Below are positions 58,087-64,000 of a stretch of DNA of 64,000 nucleotides, piece after piece. Within the stretch, counting starts at the first letter, position 1, and each line of letters begins with the position of its first letter. The position numbers were made by a program, and so were the translations under genes. The stretch lies in the NCBI RefSeq assembly GCF_013416525.1, contig NZ_JACCEM010000005.1, forward strand, positions 1-64,000, in the 5' to 3' direction. Under the pieces are notes generated by a model that saw only the letters and a list, made by a program, of their open reading frames with translations, was not told the DNA's origin and searched no databases. The DNA is from Parapusillimonas granuli (GTDB lineage Bacteria > Pseudomonadota > Gammaproteobacteria > Burkholderiales > Burkholderiaceae_B).

Positions 58087-58812
58087 ATGAAGAATCAGCG
58101 GACCATCCTCATCACGGGGGCAAGCCGGGGCATAGGCTTGGCCGTCGCGAACAGGGCCCACCAAGACGGCCATATTGTCGTCGGTCTGGCACGCTCGGTG
58201 CCCGCTGCGCCTTTCCCCGGCGCGTTTTACCGGGCAGATCTTGCCGATGCCGGCGAAACCCGCCTCGTCCTGGAGCGGATCAGCGCGGAGTTTCAAATAG
58301 ATGCCGTCGTGAATAACGCGGGGCTGACTACCTCCAGCACCATAGAGGAAACGTCTGTGGACGAGCTGGAGCGCATCCTCGCAGTGAACGTCCGTGCGCC
58401 TTTGCAAGTCGTGCAGGCTTGCCTGCCGTCCATGATCCGCTCGAAACGCGGCTCGATCGTCAATATTTCGAGCCGCGCCGCATTGGGCATGCCGCGCCGT
58501 AGCGCATACTCCGCCGCCAAATCCGGCTTGGTCGGCTATACGCGCACTTGGGCGCTGGAACTCGGCAAGCATGGCATTATCGTCAACGCCGTTGCGCCGG
58601 GGCCGGTAGAGACCGAGCTATACCGCAACAACAATCCCATGAGCCAGGAAGAACGGCGGGCACTGGCGGACCGCATTCCCGTGCGCCGGCTGGGGCGGCC
58701 GGAAGACATCGCCGGAACGGTTGCGTTCTTTCTGTCGGACGATGCCCGCTACGTCACCGGGCAGGTGCTTTACGCCTGTGGCGGGCTGTCCATCGGCGCC
58801 GCACCCACATGA
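58087..58812 (+). CDS. SDR-family oxidoreductase
   Basis: A 241-residue classical SDR. ILITGASRGIGLAVANRAHQ binds cofactor, NNAGLTTSSTIEE is the structural motif, and NISSRAALGMPRRSAYSAAK SGL holds the Ser-Tyr-Lys set. It starts two bases after the Bug gene. Its end (VTGQVLYACGGLSIG) is standard. Substrate not identifiable; probably works in sequence with the next SDR. Confidence 0.9.
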   Translation: MKNQRTILITGASRGIGLAVANRAHQDGHIVVGLARSVPAAPFPGAFYRADLADAGETRLVLERISAEFQIDAVVNNAGLTTSSTIEETSVDELERILAVNVRAPLQVVQACLPSMIRSKRGSIVNISSRAALGMPRRSAYSAAKSGLVGYTRTWALELGKHGIIVNAVAPGPVETELYRNNNPMSQEERRALADRIPVRRLGRPEDIAGTVAFFLSDDARYVTGQVLYACGGLSIGAAPT

Positions 58813-58835
58813 ACATATTCTGGAAGGCATGAAAA

Positions 58836-59594
58836 ATGGTCAGCAAGCACAGCGTCGCGCTCGTGACGGGCGGGGCCGGCCGTATCGGCCGGGCCATCGG
58901 CAAACGGCTGGCGCAAAATGGGCATCGCATCGTTTTGCTTGACGTATCGGACGGCGTGCATTCGGCGGCGCAAGAGCTGAACGGCATGTCGATCAATGCG
59001 CGCTCGGTGCAAATCGACATCACTGACAGCGAGGCGGTCCAAAGCCTTCCCGATCGCCTGGGCGATTGGTGGGAGCACCTGTCGATACTGGTGAACAATG
59101 CCGGTATTTCCCCGAAGACCGACGGCGCCAAGCGTCCAGTCATCGACATGCCGTTGAGCGAGTGGAACCAAGTGATGGCGGTCAACCTCACGGGCACCTT
59201 CCTGGTAACGCAGACATGCCTGCAGGCGATGCGCCACCGGAAATCCGGCCGCATCATCATGATCGCCAGCCAGGCTGCGCGCACGCGGACAGCCGTGCCG
59301 GGCGCGCACTACCAGGCCAGCAAGGCCGGCATGGTGGGGTTCGCCCGTGTACTGGCGGCGGAAGCCGCGCCATACGGCATAACGGTGAATTGCGTCGCGC
59401 CCGGCCGGATCGAATCGGACATGACCGCCGCTGTGGATGACGGCACCAACAGCAAGCTGGCCAACGCAATACCCATTTCTCGCATGGGAACCCCCGAAGA
59501 GGTCGCCGCCGCTGTGGCATACTTGGCCTCCGAAGAGGCAAGCTACTCTACCGGGGCCATCATCGATGTGAACGGCGGCAGCTTCATGCCTTGA
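58836..59594 (+). CDS. SDR-family oxidoreductase
   Basis: A 252-residue classical SDR. VALVTGGAGRIGRAIGKRLA, LVNNAGISPKT and IMIASQAARTRTAVPGAHYQ ASKAGMVGF show the cofactor site and the Ser-Tyr-Lys active site. YSTGAIIDVNGGSFMP closes the fold. It lies 23 bases after the previous SDR and directly before the amidase. Confidence 0.9.
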   Translation: MVSKHSVALVTGGAGRIGRAIGKRLAQNGHRIVLLDVSDGVHSAAQELNGMSINARSVQIDITDSEAVQSLPDRLGDWWEHLSILVNNAGISPKTDGAKRPVIDMPLSEWNQVMAVNLTGTFLVTQTCLQAMRHRKSGRIIMIASQAARTRTAVPGAHYQASKAGMVGFARVLAAEAAPYGITVNCVAPGRIESDMTAAVDDGTNSKLANAIPISRMGTPEEVAAAVAYLASEEASYSTGAIIDVNGGSFMP

Positions 59595-59654
59595 ATGTCG
59601 AATGAGGCGACAGGCCGTCCAAAGCGCCGGCCTCGCTACAACAGAGGCGCATCG

Positions 59655-61004
59655 ATGGCACGCTCATCAACCAACGCTTGGACACCCCCCTTGGAACTCC
59701 CCAGCGGCCTCGGCGCGGAGCAGCGCGTGGCGGAAATGCTCGCCGATATCCAGCGGCATAACGGCGGGGCCAATGTATATCTGTCGCTTTGCGGCACGGC
59801 CCTCGAAGAAGCGCGTGCAAGCGACGCCCGGCACGCCGCCGGCGCCGTGCTGGGGCCGCTGGATGGTGTCGTGGTTTCGGTCAAGGACAATATCGATGTG
59901 GCCGGCTTGGCCACCACCGCCGGACTCGGTTTCCGCCGCCATGCCGTCGCCCGCGACGACGCGGTCGCCGTGGCGCGCTTGCGCGCCGCCGGTGCGGTCA
60001 TTCTCGGAAAAACCAATATGCACGCGGCGGCTTTCGGGGCGACGAACCACAATGCCGACTTCGGAGACTGCGCCAATCCGGCTCATCCCGGCCGGGTGGC
60101 GGGCGGTTCCAGCGGCGGCGCGGCCGCCAGCATCGCGGCGGGCTGGGCCGACCTGGCGCTGGGTACGGACACCATGGGTTCGGTGCGCATACCGGGCAGC
60201 TATTGCGGCGTGGCGGCCGTCAAGCCCAGTTACGGGCGGATCAGCCCTCGCGGGTCGGTGCCTCTTTGCCGGCAATTGGACCATATCGGTTTGCTCGGCC
60301 GGCATGCGGCAAGTCTGCGGCCCGCCTTGGCGGCGGTAGGCGGGTTTGATCCCGCCTGCGCCGATTCGCGCCTGTGGCCCGATGCGCCCGCCGCTCGGCC
60401 CATGCGCGCATTGCGCGCGCCAACGGCGCTGCACGGCCTGGATATCGAGCCCGAAGTGTGGGATGCGTTTCAATCCGCGATTGCGCAGCTGGAAGCCGCG
60501 GGCATGGCCGTGCATCGTTTCGAGGCGCAAGCCGATGGCTTGACGCCGCTGCGGCGGGCCGGGCTGCTGCTATGCGAGGCCGAGCTGTTATGGACGTATC
60601 GAGAGGAATGGGCCGAGCATCCGGACCAATTTCCGAAGGATATGGCCGCCGCTTTGCGTTGGGTGGAAGATCGCAAGCCGGCGGACTTCGCCCGCGCCTG
60701 GGCCAAGGCGGCAGACGCCGTCTTGCTGTGGCGGGCATGGCTGGCCGACGCGGACGCCTTGTTGCTGCCGGCGGTGGGCCAGCGGGCTTTCGGCTATAAA
60801 AGCGCGGTGCCCACGCAGCAGGCCGACCTGACGCTGCTGGCCAATTTCGTTGGCGCGCCGGCAGCCGTGCTGCCCATCCCGGCGGTCGATGGGCAGCCGA
60901 TGACCGGGCTGCAAATAATGGCCGCGCCCGGCGCGGACTTCGCATTGCTGGATTTTGCCGAGCGCGTGGAAGGGGTTTTGAACTCAGGGCCTGCAAAGGC
61001 CTGA
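59655..61004 (+). CDS. Amidase-signature hydrolase (GatA/AtzE type)
   Basis: A 449-residue amidase. The Ser-cisSer-Lys triad is Lys77 (VVSVKDNIDVAG), Ser152 (AGGSSGGAAASIAAG) and Ser176 (GTDTMGSVRIPGSYCGV); the spacings 75 and 24 equal those of the family archetype. The remainder is diverged, as in biuret or carbamate amidases of the AtzE group. ATG 59655 is chosen since AGAGG lies seven bases upstream; an ATG at 59595, directly after the SDR stop, is an alternative adding 20 basic residues. In the operon it should hydrolyse an amide intermediate. Substrate unknown. Confidence 0.88.
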   Translation: MARSSTNAWTPPLELPSGLGAEQRVAEMLADIQRHNGGANVYLSLCGTALEEARASDARHAAGAVLGPLDGVVVSVKDNIDVAGLATTAGLGFRRHAVARDDAVAVARLRAAGAVILGKTNMHAAAFGATNHNADFGDCANPAHPGRVAGGSSGGAAASIAAGWADLALGTDTMGSVRIPGSYCGVAAVKPSYGRISPRGSVPLCRQLDHIGLLGRHAASLRPALAAVGGFDPACADSRLWPDAPAARPMRALRAPTALHGLDIEPEVWDAFQSAIAQLEAAGMAVHRFEAQADGLTPLRRAGLLLCEAELLWTYREEWAEHPDQFPKDMAAALRWVEDRKPADFARAWAKAADAVLLWRAWLADADALLLPAVGQRAFGYKSAVPTQQADLTLLANFVGAPAAVLPIPAVDGQPMTGLQIMAAPGADFALLDFAERVEGVLNSGPAKA

Positions 61005-61021
61005 TCCAAAGCCCGGATCAG

Positions 61022-62725
61022 TCATTTCCGTCCCGCCAGTTCCATCCCGGCGATATACCCGAACGTCAGGGCAGGCCCCAAGGTGATGCCGGCGGCGGGA
61101 TATTCGCCGCCCATGATGCTGGCGGCATCGTTGCCCACCGCGTACAGGCCTTCGATGGCGGCGCCCGACTGGGTCAGGACCCGGGTACGTTCGTCGGTGA
61201 CCAGGCCGGCAAAGGTGCCGATGTCGCCGATGGTCAGCCGGATGGCGTAGAACGGTCCTTTTTCCACGGGCGCAATGCACGGGTTGGGCGTATTGGCCGG
61301 GTCGCCCTGGAAGCGGTTGTAAGCGCTGCTGCCTCGGCCGAAATCGGGATCTTCGCCGTGGCGGGCGCCTTGATTGAATCGCGCTATCGTGGCTTCCAGC
61401 GCGGCGGCATCCACGCCGATTTCACGGGCGAGGGCGCTTATGGTGGACCCGCGCCGCAGGTATCCGCTGCGCAAATGCCGGCCTATGGGCATGGGAAAAG
61501 GGGCGACGCGGCCCAGCCCGTAGCTGCGCAGCGTCTTGTGATCGCAGATCAGCCAGGCGTGGACCTCGTCTTGGTCTTTGCAGGCGGCTGTCATGTCCTG
61601 CGCAAAGTCATGATATGAATTGCTTTCGTTCGTGAAGCGCACGCCCCGCGCGGTAACGGCGATGACACCCGGCTTGGCCCGATCGATGAAATGGGGCATG
61701 ACGCCGAGCGATCCGTCGGGCCGGTTCATGATCGACACCGGCACCCAGGCTGCGGCATGAGGAATGGTCTGATCCACATGCCCGCCCGCCGCTACGCCCA
61801 GGCGCAGCCCGTCTCCCGTGTTGGCGGCCGGCGATGGCGAGTGGTGGCCATAGCCGTTGCGCACGTGGGGAAACAGCGCGCCGCGCCGCTCCGTGTCGTG
61901 AGGGAAGCCGCCGCAAGCCAGGACCACGCCCCGGCGGGCGGTGATCTGCACACGCGTGCCCTCATGGTCGACGATGGCGCCTTCCACCCTCGATCCTTTA
62001 TGAAGCAAACCGACGGCGGGCGTGGAGAGCCAGATGGGGATGTCCAGATCCAGGGCGGACTTGGCCAGCCGCCCGGCCAGTGCGTTGCCGTTGGTCAAGC
62101 CCATGCCCCGGCCGTATCGGACGACGTCGATGGCATGCCGGGCCAGGCGCCGGCAGACATAGCGGAACGAAACCCAGGATTTGAAGGCGCGCATGAAATG
62201 CCTGATGTCTTCGCCCGAAGCGAGCATCATTCCCAGGACCGTCAATTCGGGCAGGGGCGGTGCGAGTTTCTGGATGAAAGGGCCCAGTTCCTTGCCCGAC
62301 AAGGGGCGGGTGACCATGGAGCGGCCGCCCTGGACTCCCCCCGGCGCCTCGGCATGATAGTCGGGGAAGACCGCCGGCATGTCGAACCGCAGAGATGTGC
62401 GGGTGGTGAAGAACTCTACGGCCTGCGGGCCTTTTTCCAGAAATGCATCGACGCGAGGACCATTGAAGTGCGTGCCGGCCTGGTGCTGCAGATAAGCCCT
62501 TGCGGCGCCGGGCGGTTCGATGATGCCTTGTTCGGTTGCGAGCCGGGTGCCCGGTATCCACAGCCAGCCGCCCGACCTTGCCGTGGTGCCGCCATATTGC
62601 GCGGATTTTTCCACGACCAGCACCTCCAGGCCGTGGAAGGCGGCTGTGATGGCGGCCGACATGCCGGATGCACCGGAACCGATGACCAGGACGTCGCACT
62701 GATAAGGTGAAGAGGGATGTTCCAT
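61022..62725 (-). CDS. FAD-dependent oxidoreductase (3-ketosteroid dehydrogenase/fumarate reductase fold)
   Basis: A 567-residue flavoprotein of the FAD_binding_2 family. VLVIGSGASGMSAAITAAFH GLEVLVVEKS binds ADP; GGTTARSGGWLWIPG follows; ARRGVVLACGGFPHDTERR is the second motif; GLYAVGNDAASIMGGEYPAA GITLGPALTFGYIAG closes the FAD site. Members include 3-ketosteroid delta-1-dehydrogenases and soluble fumarate-reductase-like enzymes. It converges on the amidase gene and is divergent from the next Bug gene, so it may belong to the latter's pathway. Substrate not evident. Confidence 0.88.
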   Translation of the reverse strand: MEHPSSPYQCDVLVIGSGASGMSAAITAAFHGLEVLVVEKSAQYGGTTARSGGWLWIPGTRLATEQGIIEPPGAARAYLQHQAGTHFNGPRVDAFLEKGPQAVEFFTTRTSLRFDMPAVFPDYHAEAPGGVQGGRSMVTRPLSGKELGPFIQKLAPPLPELTVLGMMLASGEDIRHFMRAFKSWVSFRYVCRRLARHAIDVVRYGRGMGLTNGNALAGRLAKSALDLDIPIWLSTPAVGLLHKGSRVEGAIVDHEGTRVQITARRGVVLACGGFPHDTERRGALFPHVRNGYGHHSPSPAANTGDGLRLGVAAGGHVDQTIPHAAAWVPVSIMNRPDGSLGVMPHFIDRAKPGVIAVTARGVRFTNESNSYHDFAQDMTAACKDQDEVHAWLICDHKTLRSYGLGRVAPFPMPIGRHLRSGYLRRGSTISALAREIGVDAAALEATIARFNQGARHGEDPDFGRGSSAYNRFQGDPANTPNPCIAPVEKGPFYAIRLTIGDIGTFAGLVTDERTRVLTQSGAAIEGLYAVGNDAASIMGGEYPAAGITLGPALTFGYIAGMELAGRK

Positions 62726-62754
62726 AGCTCACTCCAGCTGTTTATTTATTATTA

Positions 62755-62768
62755 ACTAATAAGTTAGT
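62755..62768. promoter_or_regulatory. Inverted repeat near the flavoprotein start
   Basis: ACTAA-TAAG-TTAGT lies 30 bases upstream of the leftward flavoprotein gene in very AT-rich DNA. TTAGTC recurs at 62764-62769 and 62882-62887. It may be an operator; no regulator gene lies close by. Confidence 0.35.
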
Positions 62769-62901
62769 CTAATTCTAATTATGCACCAAGAGCCTTGCAA
62801 GGCTAAAACGTGTCTGGAATGAATGCACATCAAGGATATGAAGCTTTTTCATGGCTAGGGAAAACCCTTTTGCTCATATGATTAGTCAGTAGCAAAATCA
62901 A

Positions 62902-62930
62902 TTGACAATAACAAATTTGAGCCGTAGAGT
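62902..62930 (+). promoter_or_regulatory. Sigma-70 promoter of the last Bug gene
   Basis: TTGACA (62902-62907), 17 bases, TAGAGT (62925-62930), ending 54 bases before the Bug start. It is the best -35 match in the window's intergenic DNA. Confidence 0.6.
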
Positions 62931-62984
62931 AAAAAAACGCGAGGACGCCCGCGCGAAAACCACGAAATCCACCAGGAGACAAAC

Positions 62985-63929
62985 ATGTATGCCATCCGTC
63001 TGGCTCTATCGAGCCTTTTGCTCGCGTGCTCTGTGGCGCACGCCTACCCCGACAAACCCATCAAGCTGACGGTGCCGTTTCCCGCCGGCTCGCAGACGGA
63101 TCTCGTGGCGCGTTTAGTGGCTGAACGCTTGGGGGCCGAATTGAAAGGCACCGTCGTCGTCGAGAACAAGCCCGGGGCATCGGGCACCATAGCCGCTGCG
63201 TCCGTGGCAAAGGCCGCGGCCGACGGCTATTCATTGCTGATGACTTCGGCCGCCTTGCAGGCCATGAACTACAGCCTGCTCAAGCAGATGCCCTATGCGG
63301 CCGCCGATTTCGCGCCCATCGGCAAGGTCGCCTCGACCGGCATGGCGCTGATGGTGAAAGCCGACAGCCCCGTCAAGACCGTGGATGATCTGGTGCGGCG
63401 GGCCAAGGCGCAGCCGGGCAAGCTCTCGGCCGGCTACGGCTCTCCCGGCGCGCAAATCGCGCTGGCCGTGCTGAAGCACGACGCAAAAATGGAGGTGCTC
63501 GATGTCCCTTACAAGGGCATTCCAAACGCCGTCACGGATATGCTCGGCGGGCAGATCGATTTCACTTTCGTCGATTTCGGCAATGCCATCGCCCAATCGA
63601 AGGGAGGAAACGCGCGCGCATTGGGCGTTACTCCGCATGAAGGCTCCCGGCTCATGGAGGGCGTCCCCGCATTGGCGGCCACCTTCCCCAATTATTCCAT
63701 CGCCAGCTGGTATGGCGTCATGGCGCCGGCGGATACGCCGAAATCCGTCCTCGCCACGCTGGACGCCGCGCTTCAAAAATCCATGTCCGGCCCCGAGGTC
63801 GCCGCCAAGATGGCATCGATAGGCGTGGAGCCCGCCCTGATGAACGCCGCCGAGTTCGGCCCTTATATCGACCGTGAAATCCAGTCGTGGGCCAAAATGA
63901 TTGAAATCGCTCAAATTCCAAAACAGTAA
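62985..63929 (+). CDS. Bug-family TTT substrate-binding protein
   Basis: A 314-residue periplasmic protein; signal MYAIRLALSSLLLACSVAHA, then DKPIKLTVPFPAGSQTDLVA, VENKPGASGTIAAASVA, AADGYSLLMTSAALQAMNYS, AGYGSPGAQIALAVLKHDAK and LDVPYKGIPNAVTDMLGGQI. AGGAG precedes the ATG. Eight bases separate its stop from the start of a probable amidohydrolase gene, which continues beyond the window; uptake and hydrolysis of the same compound are suggested. Confidence 0.92.
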   Translation: MYAIRLALSSLLLACSVAHAYPDKPIKLTVPFPAGSQTDLVARLVAERLGAELKGTVVVENKPGASGTIAAASVAKAAADGYSLLMTSAALQAMNYSLLKQMPYAAADFAPIGKVASTGMALMVKADSPVKTVDDLVRRAKAQPGKLSAGYGSPGAQIALAVLKHDAKMEVLDVPYKGIPNAVTDMLGGQIDFTFVDFGNAIAQSKGGNARALGVTPHEGSRLMEGVPALAATFPNYSIASWYGVMAPADTPKSVLATLDAALQKSMSGPEVAAKMASIGVEPALMNAAEFGPYIDREIQSWAKMIEIAQIPKQ

Positions 63930-63937
63930 GGAACGCT

Positions 63938-64000
63938 ATGTCCGACATCATCGACTTTCGCACCCGTCCGCCCGCCCTGTCGTTTCTCGATGCGCGCATC
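63938..64000 (+). CDS. Start of a probable amidohydrolase gene (partial)
   Basis: The 21 codons to the window end read MSDIIDFRTRPPALSFLDAR then Ile. A start of the form IIDFxxRPPxxxF is usual for TIM-barrel amidohydrolases of the amidohydrolase-2 family. The frame is open, the spacing to the Bug gene is eight bases, and AAGGAACG lies ahead of the ATG. Too little is present to say more. Confidence 0.55.
   Translation, partial: MSDIIDFRTRPPALSFLDARI

Noticed and set aside
1-64000. tRNA, rRNA or CRISPR array
   Set aside because: No T-loop-like GGTTCRA context with foldable arms, no rRNA core sequence and no regularly spaced direct repeats were seen.

Overview
The window looks like chromosomal accessory DNA of a beta-proteobacterium of the family Alcaligenaceae (Bordetella/Achromobacter/Pusillimonas-like). 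The reasons are the high GC content, the density of LysR, IclR and GntR regulators, and nine genes for Bug-type periplasmic binding proteins of the tripartite tricarboxylate transporter (TTT) class, a family greatly expanded in that group. The genus assignment is inference from gene content; no rRNA or other marker gene is present.

Left part (1-17.7 kb) is mobile, exported and defence material, much of it decayed. It holds the right end of an IS66-family element, a 5'-truncated RTX-repeat surface protein, a fragment of an XRE-type antitoxin, a P4-like tyrosine integrase, an OafA-type O-acyltransferase, a deaminase with a Tat signal, an intact ParD/ParE-like toxin-antitoxin pair, an amidohydrolase scrap, a frameshifted zinc-ribbon membrane protein, a serralysin-like M10 metalloprotease and a CPD-type photolyase. 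A wrecked HTH-Fic locus with a decayed XRE partner follows, headed by a perfect 23-bp inverted repeat. A lipoprotein subtilase with a small exported partner gene closes this part; the same two-gene unit recurs at 39.6-42.1 kb.

The middle (17.7-39.5 kb) is a run of small catabolic operons, most with their own Bug protein and regulator: GntR/Bug divergent from Ldh2, Fe-alcohol dehydrogenase, aldehyde dehydrogenase and isocitrate-dehydrogenase-like genes; a cupin dioxygenase with three SDRs, Bug and IclR; a Bug-otnK-otnC-otnI operon for four-carbon sugar acids; and a LysR gene divergent from an HpcH/HpaI aldolase, an FMN 2-hydroxyacid oxidase and Bug.

From 42.2 to 54.5 kb lies a coherent N-heteroaromatic (nicotinate-type) degradation locus. 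Leftward it encodes Bug, IclR and XdhC. Rightward it encodes a maleamate-amidase-like isochorismatase, a flavin monooxygenase, Bug, a three-subunit molybdenum hydroxylase whose large subunit is fused in frame to a CoxG domain, a NicD-like deformylase and a NicX-like 2,5-dihydroxypyridine dioxygenase. The divergent promoters carry mirrored, sequence-related operator sites. The right end (55-64 kb) holds a TauD-family dioxygenase divergent from a LysR regulator, then Bug, two SDRs, a GatA/AtzE-type amidase, a flavin dehydrogenase, another Bug and the start of a probable amidohydrolase. Two inverted fragments of one Rpn/DUF4351 gene bracket about 23 kb.
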